Origin: Diabrotica undecimpunctata
Lineage: Eukaryota > Arthropoda > Insecta > Coleoptera > Chrysomelidae
Assembly (NCBI RefSeq): GCF_040954645.1
Contig: NC_092806.1
Location: 7,378,001 to 7,442,000 of the forward strand
Reading direction: 5' to 3'
Length of the DNA stretch: 64,000 bases
Part shown: positions 10,321 to 22,977 of the stretch, one piece after another
How positions within the stretch are numbered: position 1 is the stretch's first letter
How the letters are laid out: each line of letters begins with the position of its first letter
Program-made: the position numbers and the translations under genes
Notes under the pieces: generated by a model
Database searches by the model: none
What the model was told of the DNA's origin: nothing
The model's input: the letters and a program-made list of their open reading frames with translations, nothing else

Positions 10321-11360
10321 CAAAGCTAGAACGGACTATAATACAAAGATATTTGAATTGGTAATTCAATAAAAATTGGAATAATTTGCCAGAAAATATA
10401 TGGAGAACCAACATCTTAAGAAACAGCTACTGCTGCAAAGAGAAAAGCTGAAGAAGAAGAGCAAGGATGGTGACAGATCCTATTAAAACAGCAACGGATA
10501 TTAAACAAACAGACACTAGATTACTACAAAGATCGTTTTAAAAGAAGATAGCTAATAGTCAACGTCAGAACTGAAAGTCCAATATTAAAATCGGACAAAA
10601 CCAGTCTCTGGGCCTAACATAAGAAGTCGAAGAAAAAACTACCAGAAATTTTCCATCCACCGAGCACCAAGCAACTAAAGTATGAAACTGTTTATGAATT
10701 TCATGCTTCAGTGCATGAGAAGGTCTCATTTTTCATAAAATTCAGAAGTAAAACAGGCCTAATAGTACCAAAAACAAAAAGAATTGATGACATCTCAGAG
10801 TGTTACGCTATTTCATTAATGTTTGTTCTTAATTTTTTCAGGGCAAATTCATTTATAAAGTTCTAAGGCACTTCACTTTGATTAGATCACTTAAATATTT
10901 ATTCTTCTATAAATTTCGATCTCTGTTAAAAGAATTGTCCACTTCAGAACACAAAACAAAGTTGGAAACTTATTGCGAAAACTTGGCCGGCCAGACGAAA
11001 AAATTCAAAGTTGAATACAACTCATATGGACAGTTATTGATGCTGGAAAGGAAGTTTATCAATTTAAACTTCCACATCATTTGGTGATTTTGTCAGTATT
11101 GGAGCCTGGATAATTGCATTTCGGAATTAAGGTCATGGGCGTCGATGCGAGACTTTATTGGGGATTTAATCGAGGGCGAGATATTGAGGAACGTGTCGTA
11201 ATTGTTCTCTAGCATCAGGCAACAGGTTCTGTTCGAAATAGTTTCTGGATTATCTAAAAACATAATTTTAAACTTGTAATCAATTATAGTTTGGATCGAT
11301 ATTAATTAGAATGGATAAAGAATGTGTTTGGAACTATATCAAAATTATCACTAAAATCAC
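10321..11360. other. Mostly unassigned; weak LINE trace near 10.7-10.86 kb
   Basis: On the plus strand about 10745-10850 reads KTGLIVPKTKRIDDISECYA, then ISLMFVLNFF. This resembles the reverse transcriptase block that usually reads IPKKG...NYRPISLLxVLSKIF. Nothing else in the interval is recognised, including the 69-codon frame at 10878-11087. Confidence 0.3.
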
Positions 11361-12041
11361 ACAAAATGCAGGGCCGCCGCTACCATGTGTACCAAGTGTG
11401 CATCGCACACGGGCAGCCAACAATAGGGGCGGCCAAAAGCAGTCCACTGATGATAATACTTTTTTAAAACGAAAGTAACTTCAAATAGGTAATTAAATAG
11501 TAATGATTCAGATAATTCTGTGAACTCCAAACAATAATAATTATTCAGTACGTGATAATACTCAAATGCGTTTTATTTATCATGTATACTTCTTTTTTCA
11601 TACTTATCTTAAAAAAATGTCAGAAAATATTATTTATTGTCTTAGCTGCCGCCAGCGGCTGGCGGCTTTCGGACTTCAGTTATTTGGGATTTCACACGTA
11701 CATACTTTACAAAAATTTAGGCAAGTGGTTGTAAAGTTTCTGTTATAATATTGTTCCTATGGTTATGTTTATAGATGGGTTATTATGTCTTATGTTCAGT
11801 CTTAGTTGAGAATTCGATGAATTTAGACACGCATTTGATGGACGATTTTGTTTGTAAAATATAGTACTGTATCCGTTTCTTTTGTACAGTAGGTACTGTA
11901 TTTCGAAGTAACGTCGAGATCAGAGCAATTTTATTCGTATACGCGTTACGGCTACATATTATTTGGAGAAACATTATTTGGACAACTTATTTGAAGTGTT
12001 TTTGGATTTATTTTGTTAAATTCGCCCTGCTTCGTTCTTAA

Positions 12042-12330
12042 GTGATAAGTCCTAGTGATATTCTTGAATGTATTCACGAAAATAATCTTGTATCAACATT
12101 TCCCAAAATAGTACGTATATTCCTAACTCTACCTGTTACTGTAGCTACGGGTGAGCGGTCGTTTTCAAAACTTAAGATTATTAAAGACTATTTACGATCC
12201 TCAATGAAGCAGGATAGACCTTCTGCTTTTAGCAATGTTATCTATAGAACATGAAGTGTGTGCGACATTGGACATTAAAGATATTGTCAAAAAGTTTTCC
12301 GAGACGAAAGCCCGAAAAGTGCGTTTTTAG
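12042..12330 (+). pseudogene. hAT transposase C-terminal dimerisation domain, frameshifted
   Basis: It reads TFPKIVRIFLTLPVTVATGE, RSFSKLKIIKDYLRSSMKQ, the signature of the hAT dimerisation domain in ZMYM1/TTF-type transposases (LPVTVAxxERSFSKLK). A frameshift near 12232-12240 moves the end into another frame, MLSIEHEVCATLDIKDIVKK, and the stop is at 12328-12330. The catalytic region and BED zinc finger are missing. It lies between the hAT TIRs, so it is the remnant of the element's own gene. Confidence 0.8.
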
Positions 12331-12378
12331 TTTTTTTATGTGTTTATGTTTCTATTTACGGTTTATTTTAATTAAATG

Positions 12379-12530
12379 GACGTTTAAATTAGGATATTAG
12401 GATATACATATTCTGGACGTTGGATCATGGTTATTAAATTAGGATAAAGGACGTTTAAATTAGGATATTAGGATGAGATATTAGGAATATTAGGATATAT
12501 ATTAGAATAATATATGGACGTTGGATCATG
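12379..12530 (+). repeat. Degenerate internal tandem repeat in the hAT element
   Basis: GGACGTTTAAATTAGGATAT occurs near 12381 and 12448, and GGACGTTGGATCATGG near 12417 and 12514, separated by ATTAGGATAT-type units. It looks like local duplication in the element's 3' non-coding part. Confidence 0.6.
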
Positions 12531-12962
12531 GAGATTAGTCTAGATGTTCAAGTAAGTATTTATCTATTTACAAATTATTATTGTTATATTATGCATCCTC
12601 TGCAAATTTCTTTAAATAATAGTATGTATGTCTAAAGTGTTGGAAGGGGGGCGGCAAATATTAAGTTGCACACGGGCGGCCAATACCTTAGCGGCGGCCC
12701 TGACAAAATAGTTTATTTAATTTTAAATATTGTTTGCATGGATATATATTGCGCATTTCCTGTTTTTAAATTTGCGTATACTTTGTAGGTTACTAATAAC
12801 TTGTATGTTGCATAAACATATAATACAAGATAAACAGATTATTGCAATACCAGTCTGTTCCCCCAGGGCGACAGCGACTGTCTTATGGGCCGGGTTTATC
12901 GACCACGTCACCTTCTCATTGGTTATGTAAGTACAAAGTATACCTGTACATTTGTTTTGCCA

Positions 12963-13460
12963 TAGTCATCATCATCATCATCAGCCCATAGTCGTCCACT
13001 TCTGAACATAGGCCTCCTCGAAAAACCTCCATTCAGATCTATCTTGCGCTGCTGCAATCCAGTTGGTACAAATCCTCTTTATGTCGTCAGTCCATCTTGT
13101 GGGTGGTCTTCCCGGGTTTCGTCTATCCGCTCTCGGTCTTCACTCCAAGATTTTTTTGGTCCACCTGTTATCCTTCATTCTAGCGACGTGTCCTGCCCAC
13201 CTCTATTTAATTTTGGCTATGTGTTTTATAATGTCTTCTACACCACCTTTTTTTTCAACGGATTTCTTCGTTTCTTACCCTATCTTGCAACGTTATGCCT
13301 AACTGTGATCTTTCCATTCTACGTTGCGTCACTTGTAGTTTTCGTGTAGATGTCCTTGTTAGGGTAAGTGTCTCTGCGCCATATGTAAGGACAGGCAGGA
13401 CACACTGATTAAGGGCTCTTCTTTTTAAGCTGATATATAAAACATAAAACATTTCACTTA
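12963..13460 (-). mobile_element. 5'-truncated RTE-like LINE with (GAT)n tail
   Basis: Minus strand. The upstream end reads SLKRRALNQCVLPVLTYGAE, then TLTLTRTSTRKLQVTQRRME. The far end reads GRPPTRWTDDIKR, then a SEWRFFEEAYVQKWT-type terminus. It finishes with a GAT microsatellite tail (TCATCATCATCATCATC on the plus strand at 12966). This is the last third of a LINE, with frameshifts, related to the copy at 26646-27181. No target duplication was resolved. Confidence 0.7.
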
Positions 13461-13499
13461 CAGACGAGTCGTCATAGAACTTCTCAAATATCACAAGGT

Positions 13500-14370
13500 T
13501 TCTTATTCACTGAATTTTCCGTATTAGTTGTGGTGATAAAGAAAATATTATGAAATATGTTACAAATAAGTACTTAAAAACTAAAAACTGAAGACTATTT
13601 CAACTATTTTCCCGTTTTTTATTTCTTTTTTTTTATTATTTTTACTGATAATTTACATAACACGCTGTATACTTTTAATAATTCTCTCCTCAAAAACATT
13701 TCCAAAATAATAAAGTTTCTAGTTGTAATCCAGAACAACCACACCATTCTTTTTAATAAAAGTACGCGATAAAACTTTAATAGATACGTTTTTGGCTGAC
13801 ACAACAACTACGTCTGTTACTAGGGTCCCGTTATTGAGCTATTAGTCGATCCAAATTGCCCAATTGGACCTTGGAGGACGAACAATCCTTGGAAAAAGAT
13901 GCGGGAAAGGTCACCGAGATACACCTGGGACAATCAATTATCGTGCTCTCATTTCCTTACTCTATTTTTCCATGTTCGCTATTGTCTGGAGTCGGACATG
14001 TGTGAAATGCGACAATGGCAAAGGGAAGGTTTCATTGAATTATGGAAATAATGGATTCGGCGTGGAAGTGGCCTTAAAAAAATCTAGAGGGTCATCAGTT
14101 TGTTTCTTAAAGTAGTAAAATCAGTTTGTATCAAAGGATAAGAGCAGATCTCACTCGAAAATGGGTAACAAAATGTAAAATAATATGAAATTAATATTTC
14201 TACCTTTTGGTTATTGCTTTTTATCAGTATGGCTAGGGTAAATAGGTGAAATTAACTTGGGAAGAGATAACTACGAGAGCAACGCAACCTTTTCGTAACA
14301 TTCATACTAGAAATTCCTGCAATCGAGAGTAAAAACTCATAATAATCACAGAGGAGTCCACAGTCATTTG
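13500..14370. other. Intergenic DNA, nothing recognised
   Basis: The 83-codon frame at 13864-14115 has no recognisable domain. No repeat pair was found. Confidence 0.4.
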
Positions 14371-14374
14371 AAAA

Positions 14375-15752
14375 AAGTAAAACCTCGATATAACGGACCT
14401 CTATTTAACGGACTTCGGATATAACGGACAAAAAATTCGGTCAAATGTAAAAAAAAAATAAAAACGTACTGTTAATATTCAAGAATTTCAATTAAATTTA
14501 GCATTTCTAATAGTAATTTTTGCTGTAAAATAAATAAATAAATAAAGCATTTGTATCTACACGCATGAGATATAAATTTACACATTTGTAGACAAGAGAC
14601 AGAAAGTGAGAACATCACATATTATTAGCGGATTCCCTGATATATTAACGCGTAGGTTTCTATGATTATAATATGGCTTTTACGACGCTCGCTGGGGATT
14701 CACGCAACCTTACAGCAGTTTGACTTGTTTATTCGTTGTGAATTTTAGTGTACGCCAGTAAATAAGTTAAAATTTTCGCAATCCTACCTTTTAAATAAGG
14801 ACAAACAGAAAAGAATCCATCTAACGATCAATCAAAAACGAAAGATTGTACAAAAGTTGGAGTCTGGAACGTCTGTGTCTCATATATGTGATCAAAATGG
14901 CATAACAAAGCAAACTGTTTCTGACATAAAAAAACAAAAGCAAAATAAATAAATTTGCATTAATGTGTGATGTAGGAGAGAATAGCAATCTCAGAAAACG
15001 AATAAAATTGGCTCTTGAAACTTCACTGGAAGAAGCAATCTTAAAATGGTACGGCCAAAGTTCTAGTGGGGTCCCAGTTCGGGCTGTCGAATTGAAATCT
15101 GCTGCAATTAAATTAGCAAATCATGTAGACATACCATTCAGAGCAAGTGATGGATGGCTCTAGCGCTTTCGCAAAATGCACAGAATCGCAAATAAAAGAA
15201 TTTACGGCGAAGCCTCAAGTGCACCAAAAGAAGAAATAGAACTTTTCAAGCAAAAATTAGAACATATGTATAAGTAAAGAAATGCTATTAGATTCAGATT
15301 TACAATGCTGACGAAACTGGTTTGTTATGGCGTTCTTTGCCTGAAAGCACACAAGCCTAAAAATATGAAAAATCGAATTCTGGAAGAAAAGCCAGCAAGG
15401 GCAGAATCTCGGCACTGCTTTTTGCTAACGCCAATGGATCGCATAGATTGACTCCTGTAATGGTTGGCAAATCTCGTAAATCTAGAGTTTTAAAAGATAT
15501 AGTGCATCATCTGCCCGTTTCATATTATAGCTCTAAGAAGGCATAATTCATCTCAGATATTTTCAAAAATTGGTTTTTCAAATAATTTGTAAGTACCTTC
15601 AGTGAGAAAATTTCAAGAGAAAAAATTGGGAAAACCGCCAAAAGAGGTACAATGTTTATTGCTTTTAGACAACGCTCCTGCTCACCTCTCTGAAAATATT
15701 CTACGTTCAGAAGATGGCAACTTTAGCTGTATGTGTTTGCCAAAAAATACAA
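14375..15752 (+). pseudogene. pogo/Tigger-type DNA transposon relic
   Basis: The left end carries AAAACCTCGATATAACGGAC and a second GGATATAACGGAC, the usual Tigger/pogo terminal sequence. About 14815-14940 reads LTINQKRKIVQKLESGTSVS, then HICDQNGITKQTVSDIKK, a psq/CENP-B-N helix-turn-helix. About 15020-15165 reads LEEAILKWYGQSSSGVPV and IPFRASDGWL, the CENP-B/Tc5 DNA-binding domain. A DDE-domain part (LLLLDNAPAHLSE near 15660-15695) survives with many stops and frameshifts. The element is cut off near 15752 where a LINE begins, and no right TIR was found. Confidence 0.75.
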
Positions 15753-15754
15753 CA

Positions 15755-17135
15755 TCGTCCTGATCCTGATTTTTTGACAGTCTTTTTTACCGAAACTTTT
15801 AACAACTTAATATTAAAGCATTTTCCACTAAAAAAAGTAAGACAAACTCCTGAAAAAACAAGCGTGCAATGCTTTAACAATAAATTAAGGTCTTACAGAT
15901 CTAATATTTCTCTTGTTAAACACATTGCAGATGCCACTAAGGATCCCGATTGGTTCAAAGTATATAAACAACAAAAATTTGAATATAACTGGCAATTACA
16001 AAATGCTAAAAAGTCAGCTTACTGTGATTTAATTACTAATTCCAATAATAAACCTAGAGACTGCTAAAAAATAGTAAATGCCGAAAGAAACAACACAAGA
16101 TCCAGTTCAGTACAACCTGATCTACCTCCAGACGAAATAAATCAATTTTTTACTATAATTGCAAAGAATATGATTACATCTCTTCCCACTATTAACGTCG
16201 ATGCCCTCTTCAATTATAGAAATTATCCTTCTCCGAGCAAGTCTGCGTTCTACTACGAACGCGGTTTATAATGTAACGAGGTGATTGAGGGGCGCTTGAA
16301 CACGGCAATCGCATAGCAATTTCTCTTTGCGACTTGTCGAAGGCTTTTGACTGCATTTTACATGACATTTTCCTCCACAAATTAAATTACTATGGAATCA
16401 GAGGTATCCCTCTTAAGGTTATAACTTCTTATCTTTGTGGAAGACACCAGGCGGTTCGGTCTTAGGATTTTTTTTTGTTTATTATTTATGTCAACGATTT
16501 TTCTAAATTCATATCTCCGTACAAATCTATAAAAATCGGAGATGATACGACATACGGTATATCAGGAAAATAATGGTGATTTAAAAATGTCTTATGAGGA
16601 ACTTTCTACTAAATTTAGCAGGTGGTTTGCAGCAAACAAACTAAAACTTAACCTCTGATAAAACGCAAAATTTGGTTATATCTGCAAGTAATTTACATAA
16701 TGATCCAGATAACAAAGAGACTATTAAACTATTGGGAATAACCATAATACATATATAATCGACGGAACTGGTCGGTTTATATCCCACAACTAAAGAAAAA
16801 GCTATCAAGTTCATTCATCATATGGGACAATTCAATAACTGCACTTCAATTTTTAGAATGCAAAAGAAAGCTATCAGGATGTTAGAATGGGTTAGTTATA
16901 TGAAACACTGTCGACCTTCCTTTATCAAATTCAAAATTATGCCGCTACCTGCTCTGTTGATATTTCGAGTTTTAAGTGAAATTCACAGGAAACGGGCCCA
17001 TTTAATAAGGCAGTCTGATGTTCACGTTCACAATAAGCGAAACTGTCACTACCTACGAACAAATCGCTGTAGATTACGTCATTCAGATAAAAATTGCCTT
17101 AATTATAACTATTACAATATTTTGATATAAGGTTG
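15755..17135 (+). pseudogene. CR1/jockey-like LINE relic
   Basis: About 15760-16065 gives the region ahead of the reverse transcriptase (ETFNNLILKHFPLKKVRQTP, NISLVKHIADATKDPDWFKV). The transcriptase core follows near 16320-16440: [20 protein letters not shown], then [19 protein letters not shown]. After several frameshifts, 16822-17130 carries a C-terminal part (LPALLIFRVLSEIH). No RNase H domain is visible. It begins abruptly in the Tigger relic at 15752, so it probably inserted there or recombined with it. Confidence 0.65.
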
Positions 17136-19140
17136 AATGCTCGAATTTGATTAAAATTACAATTTTTTACCAAAACGTTAAATAGCTAAGCTGTAATAGT
17201 TTCGAAAAAGTTATAAGAAAAATATCTTCTGAAATATTGCTTTTACTGCTTTTACTTTTAACGCTGAAATGGCCCTTACTATTTACATGGTTTTTTACGC
17301 CTTTGTGAAAATTATTTAAATCTGTAATGCTGACTTAATGCTAAGATAATAAGGTATTGAGGTATTTTTTATATTTTATGCTTTGATTATTCTAATAGAA
17401 GACATTTATAGTCATTTCCAAAAGGCAGTCATCTCCAAAATGAATATATAGTATATTAGATTATTAATAATAATATAAAACAATTAAAAATGGACCAAAT
17501 AAAAAAAATAATAATTAATAGGTACACATTTTATGAAATATTCATAATATCGATAAACAAAAAGAGAAATCAAACGATTTCTACCTAGCGAAACCGAATT
17601 CCAATTTTTACCACTGTGTTTCCTAAAACTTGCGAAACAAACAGCTGGATAAATTACTCGGCAAGGGTATCTAAAATTGCATTTTAGAAAGATCAGCTTT
17701 CCTGGGGAACAAATTTTAATTGATCTACTTTCCCTGTCTCCGTTTTCATCTCGAGAAAAAGTATTTTAATAATACTTAATTTCAGTAAAAAGTCGTCGCT
17801 CGAATTTCCAAAAGAAATTCGCAGCCAAAATTCCTTTGTCACATAGTTATTGCAGCTGCATCCTCTCTTAGGCTAAAAAAGAGAACGTGAGTGAGTATAG
17901 TCCGTATCAGACAATCTTAACACTCTAATAACCATGTAAGTGCTTCTCAGACTGTTCCAACAATCTTTTGATCTTCGACAAAATTATTTTGGGAATATTC
18001 TGCGACCTAACCGAGTGCAGTGCTTGTGCTGTCTTTTTCTCGCCCACGTAAAACGCTGAAATGCGTTATCGATCGCTGGTGATGTGAGCTTGCCAGTGCG
18101 CATCTAGCAAGGAAGGAAGGACTTCGTCTTTTTGTACCCTGCCGAGATTTGTGCCTAAAGGGGTAAGACAGGATTTATCCGTTAAAAGATTTATTTTACG
18201 TTTGTAAATTTTACAGTAGTAGTGTACATTTAAAAAGGAAAAACAAAGAAATGAGAAGAAAATAGAACAGTGGCAAAATCACCAAAAAATATATGTAACA
18301 GCATTACTTTTGGTCGTGTTAAAAGTAAAATGTCATTTTGTTTTGATATGTCTATGATTTATATATCAAAACAACCCGTAAAGTCGTAGAAAAAGTATAG
18401 TATACAATTCACAGGATTTGTAAATTCCACACTCTTTTGAATGCTCACTTGCCTGCTGCTTGTGTTACAAACTTTGATAATTATATGAAATGAGGATCAT
18501 TCCATGCTTATTACAAAATACTATTACATTATTATGTACTTCCCTATTAAAACATATTAAAATACTTGTCGCAACCCTTTTAAGGTTCGTTACCTACCGT
18601 CAACTCCCATTTCTCTTTTTGCACCTTAAGACTTTTTTCGATTTAGCTTTTAGCTCAAAGGTTGATGAGAATTGGGCGATGTAATAAAGGTGGCAAATCG
18701 CTATTGAGGTTTTTTATGAGCCGCAGGCGCTTTTTCTCAGATCGTAGGAAACGGGGTGATGATACAATCGAAATGAATTAGGACAAATCTAAAAGGGATT
18801 CTGTAATTAAATGGATGGCGACAGCAGCGGCAAAAAGGTGGGCTGTATTTCGTTTAAGATTAAAATATTTTTTTATCGCCTGTTACAAAGTGAGTAAATC
18901 CATTTAAATTTTTTTTGGTTAACATAATTTAATTTAGTTACAAATTACCGGTCCTTTAAGATTTTTATTTTAAATAAACTGAACAGAGCAGTGAAACACC
19001 AGATTGGAACGATATAAATGTAACATTTATATTTATTATTTTTAAATCATTATTTTATTGCAAATTTCTTTAGATTTTGTTTGTTTGTTAACTTTTTGTT
19101 TTTGTTTTACTATTTTTCTCTTGACTAATAACCCCGAAAT
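17136..19140. other. AT-rich intergenic DNA, nothing recognised
   Basis: Both strands were scanned for LINE motifs, TIR pairs and tRNA boxes without success. The 64-codon frame at 18490-18684 has no recognisable content. Confidence 0.45.
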
Positions 19141-19749
19141 GTAGCCGATTATATATGGCAATGGAAACCAACAACCTTAAATACATATCCACTGGCGAAC
19201 CCACATATTGGCCCACAGACACAAACAAAATTCTAAACTTGGTCGATTTCTGTGTGTCCAAAGGAATACCACTCGAATTACAGACAAAACAATCTTGTTT
19301 CGATCTTTCATCCGACCACTCTCATGTTTTCGTCATACTATCCACAAATGTCCTCGAAACAGTACCTCCGTCATATCTAAGTAATAGATATACCAATTAG
19401 ATTAAATTCTGGGCTATTCTTGATGACAGACTGGATCTAAACATCCCACTAAAATCTGATGGCGATATTGACGAAGCAGTAGATCAATTAAATAGGTAAA
19501 TTCAGAAAGCTAGCTGGCAGACAATACCTACATAAAAATAGCAATCATACAAAAGACTTACCCAACGAAATAAAAGAACAAAAAAAAACGAAGACTAAGA
19601 AAAATATGGCACCCAAGAATAAAAATAGATTAAACCAAGCTACCGCATGATTAAAAACGTTATTAAACAACAATAAAACAACGACTTAATACGATATCGT
19701 CAAAATCTATCTTCCACGAAATCTCTGAATACTAGCTATAGCAGGCAAC

Positions 19750-20362
19750 TTCTTCTTCTAGTGCCGTCTCCACTAAGGAAGGTTGGCTATAACCATTGCA
19801 AATTCGTCTCTATCTTCTGCTTTTCTTAAGAGCGTCTGTGTGTTTAACCCGGTCCAGTCGCGAATGTTTTTCAGCCAGGATATTTGTCGTCTACCAGGAC
19901 CACTTTTTCCTTCGATTTTACCCTTCATAATCAGCTGCAATAACTCGTACGTATCATTTCTAAGTATGTGCTCCAAATATGCTGTCTTTCGCATTTTAAT
20001 GATGGTCAAAAGTTCTCTGTCTCTTCCGATTCTGTGCAACACCATTTCATTCGTAGTTTCATCGGTCGATGTATCTTCAAAACTCTCCTAAAAAACTACA
20101 TATCAAAAACTTCCAGTTTTCTTATTAAGTCAACATTAACAGTCCAGGCTTCGACACCATAAAAAAGAATAGAGTAGATATAACATTTTACCATCCGATA
20201 TCGGATTTGCAGATTGGGTCTTTGGTTACTCAGAAATTTCCTCATTTTCAAAAAGGCTGCTCTTGATTATTCTATTCTTGAGCGAATTTCTGATTTCGGA
20301 TTCAGATCTTCCGTAATCCAGACTCCTAAGTATTTCATTTAGTCCACTTGCTCAATATCTTC
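19750..20362 (-). mobile_element. LINE-A copy 2, 5'-truncated
   Basis: The 10-base repeat AGCAGGCAAC flanks it at 19740-19749 and 20363-20372. The 3' end (minus strand) reads GGCACTAGAAGAAGAA. Coding remnants running from 20340 down to 19770 include KYLGVWITEDLNPKSEIRSR, YGVEAWTVNVDLIRKLEVF and the C-terminal RRQISWLKNIRDWTGLNTQ. Frameshifts make it non-functional. Confidence 0.9.
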
Positions 20363-21012
20363 AGCAGGCAACACGACAAATTAACCGAACACAACTCTTT
20401 AATTCGCCTATCCAGGTCAGTAACGGGACAGTAATAAAGAAAAAGCCACAGTCTTTGCCAAATACCTGTAGCAAGTTTTCCAACCATATGCTCAAAACAA
20501 CAACTCTGAAGCAGAAGATAATATTCATTTTTATTTTGAATATCAATATCAACTAGAAGCACCATTGGAGAATGCCAAATAAGTTCTCAACAAAATCCAA
20601 ACAGATCTGAATCCGAAAAAGTCCCCAGGTTTCGACTTAATTACTGCAATAATTTTATAAGAACTTCCCAAGAAAGTAGTGTAAGATTTTTAACGCAATC
20701 TTAAGAACTGGTAACTTTCCCTTTTTGTGGAAAGGAACACACATCACCTTAATACCGAAACTAGGCAAGCCTGTAGAAGAAGTGATGTCAAAGGTTTTTG
20801 AAAAACTACTACTAGACAGAATACAGCCAATCCTTGTGAAACAGCAGCCAATACCCAACCACCAGTTTGGATTTAGACAACAACATGCTACCACTGAGCA
20901 AATTTACCAAATCTGCAATTCCATGAACAAAAAGCCTAGGAAGAGAAAAAATACTATTCTGTAGTCTTTTTTGATATCTCGCAAGCTTTTGACAAAGTTT
21001 GGCCTGCTATAC

Positions 21013-22318
21013 TTCTTCTTCTTCTCGTGCCACTCCTAGCGGAGATTGGAAATCATCATGGCCACTGCGACTTTGTTAGCAGCGCGCCTAAAAAGTTCAA
21101 TCGAACTACACCCGAACCATTCACGTAGATTACGAAGCCACGATATTCTTCTTCTTCCCACACTTCTTTTGCCCTTAATTTTGCCCTGCATGATATTTCT
21201 TAAAAGTTCGTACTTTTCACCTCTCACAATGTGCCCCAAGTATTCCATCTTTCTAGTTTTTATCTCATTTAGAATTTCGCATCTTTTGTCTAAAGTTTGG
21301 AGTACTTGCGTGTTAGTGACGCGATCCATCCATGATATTCTGAGAATGCGCCTATAGCACCACATCTCGAAAGCTTCGATGTTTTTTGTGGTCAACTGTT
21401 TTAGTGTCCAAGCCTCTACTCCATACAACAGGGTAGAAAAGACATAACACCGCAGCATTCGTATTCGTAACTTTATATTGATATCACGATTGCAAAAGAG
21501 TTTGCGCATTCTATTAAAGACTGATCTAGCGATTTCTATTCTACATCTAATCTCTTTTGTTTGATCAGTATCGTCTGTGATCCAAGCACCTAGATATTTA
21601 TAACAGGGCACACGCTCAATCGTTGTATTGTCTATTACAAGATTAGCTCTGATGTTCTTTGATTTCGTGATTACCATAAATTTAGTTTTTTTCAAATTAA
21701 TTTTCAAGCCGTAACTGTTACAGTATATATTGAGACTTTGAACGAGATGTTGTAGTTCTACTAGCGTTCCCGTTAGGAGAACCGTATCGTCAGCATACCT
21801 TATATTGTTGATTGTCTCACCATTTATTATCAGACCAAGATCTTCTTCCTCGAGTGCTTGTTCACAGATAGCTTCACTATACAGATTAAATAAAAGTGGC
21901 GACAAGATGCATCCCTGCCGGACTCCTCGACGGATTTGAATTTCTTCTGTTAGCCTACCCTCAACCTTCACATTTGCTGTTTGATTCCAATATAGGTTGC
22001 ATATAATTCGAATATCTCGGCTGTCTATATTTTTCTTTATTAGAATTTGTCTTAGTGATTCATGTTGTACTTTGTCAAAGGCCTTTTCGAAATCAATAAA
22101 GCAGGTGTAAATTTCTTGGTTCATGTCTAAGCATCTCTGTGAGAGAACGTTCATTGCAAACAGAGCCTCCCTTGTACCTAGCCCTTTTCTGAATCCCATC
22201 TGAGTGTTACTGATGTCTACGTCTAATTTCCTATAGATCCTATTATGGATTATTTTCAAGAACAGTTTTAGAGCATGACTCATCAAAGCTATCGTACGAT
22301 ATTCGCTGCATTCCCTTT
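21013..22318 (-). mobile_element. LINE-A copy 3, 5'-truncated, frame intact
   Basis: An 11-base repeat GCCTGCTATAC flanks the copy (21002-21012 and 22319-22329). The 3' end reads GGCACGAGAAGAAGAAGAA on the minus strand. The retained part runs from the beginning of the reverse transcriptase to the 3' end as one uninterrupted frame, making this the best-preserved LINE-A here and probably one of the youngest. Confidence 0.92.
21036..22317 (-). CDS. LINE-A reverse transcriptase, N-terminally truncated, open frame
   Basis: About 427 codons without a stop. The element-derived part begins RECSEYRTIALMSHALKLFL at the insertion edge, so no genuine start codon is present; the apparent upstream start is in flanking jockey DNA. 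Reverse transcriptase blocks in order: GFRKGLGTREALF, FIDFEKAFDKVQHESL, RRGVRQGCILSPLLFNLYSE, IRYADDTVLL (catalytic YADD), LKINLKKTKFMVI, YKYLGAWI. The C-terminal region is MLRCYVFSTLLYGVEAWTL through RRRISWLRNLREWF. It would copy LINE RNA at nicked target DNA, but lacks the endonuclease. Confidence 0.9.
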
Positions 22319-22745
22319 GCCTGCTATACAAAATAAGACAATTCCTTCCTCTGAACTACTTTCTAATTTTAAGTCCTATCTTTCCGACCGCCATTTCCTT
22401 GTAAAACTAAAGGATCGGTGCACTAACCTATGTCCAATTAAAGCTGGAGTACCGCAGTGTACTGTCCTTGAACCTGTTCTCTACCTACTCCACACAGCGG
22501 ATCTTTATGCAAATCAAAACATCATCACAGCTATATGCAGACAACACTGCAATCCTTACGGCTCACCCAAACCCGTACATCATTGTCTCGCAACTGATGC
22601 AGATCAATATCAATAAAATAAAGACTTGGTTACAAACATGGCAAATTAAAGTAAACAAAAGCAAGTCAGTACATATAACGTTCATTAATTGAAAAAGGAC
22701 AACCTTTCGTAGAGGTATTAATCCGCCAATGAACAAGCAAAATTG

Positions 22746-22977
22746 CTTATAAAGAGGAAGAAGAAGAAGAAGAGATTTTTTTAACTATTTTGTTCGATTG
22801 TATAGTTTATTTTATATCCATGTTCTGTTTGTCTAGCACCGATAATTTTTCTGATTATTTTTCTTTCTTCTTTTTTATGTCTTCTAGTTCGTATTTTTTG
22901 ATGAGTGTTATCAACATTTTAAAATCGGGGCACCGTTGTTTTTTTACCAACAACGCACCGATCCATAACTTCCATAT
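22746..22977. other. Short spacer between two elements
   Basis: It begins just after an AAGAGGAAGAAGAAGAAGAAG run and contains T-rich sequence; nothing else is recognised. Confidence 0.4.

Larger units (their letters stand above)
11369..12702 (+). mobile_element. Internally deleted hAT transposon
   Basis: The ends are CAGGGCCGCCGCTA at 11369 and the exact reverse complement finishing at 12702. GTGTGC/GCCGCCC sequences extend the similarity inward. The flanking octamers ACAAAATG (11361-11368) and ACAAAATA (12703-12710) match at 7 of 8 positions, as expected for the 8-bp target duplication of hAT elements. Inside, only the C-terminal dimerisation part of a transposase survives (12042-12330). 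It is a non-autonomous deletion derivative. Confidence 0.85.
19143..22745 (+). mobile_element. Jockey-like LINE interrupted by two LINE-A insertions
   Basis: Three plus-strand pieces form one old LINE: 19143-19749, 20363-21012 and 22319-22745. Piece 1 holds the end of the endonuclease (EPTYWPTDTNKILNLVDF, then LSSDHSHVFV). Piece 2 holds the start of the reverse transcriptase (DLNPKKSPGFDLITAII; SKVFEKLLLDRIQPILVKQQ; FFDISQAFDKVWP). Piece 3 continues from the same codon region with LLSNFKSYLSDRHFLVKLKD, GVPQ, then YADNTAILTAHPN. Stops and frameshifts occur in each piece. Removing the two insertions and one copy of each TSD rejoins the sequence without loss of frame at either breakpoint. Confidence 0.85.

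Noticed and set aside
13044..13349. 101-codon plus-strand frame
   Set aside because: Antisense of the 5'-truncated LINE on the minus strand with its GRPPTRWTDD terminus.
22331..22334. Start codon for the 21-kb LINE-A reverse transcriptase
   Set aside because: It is a TTG in flanking jockey DNA outside the TSD, so it is not part of the LINE.
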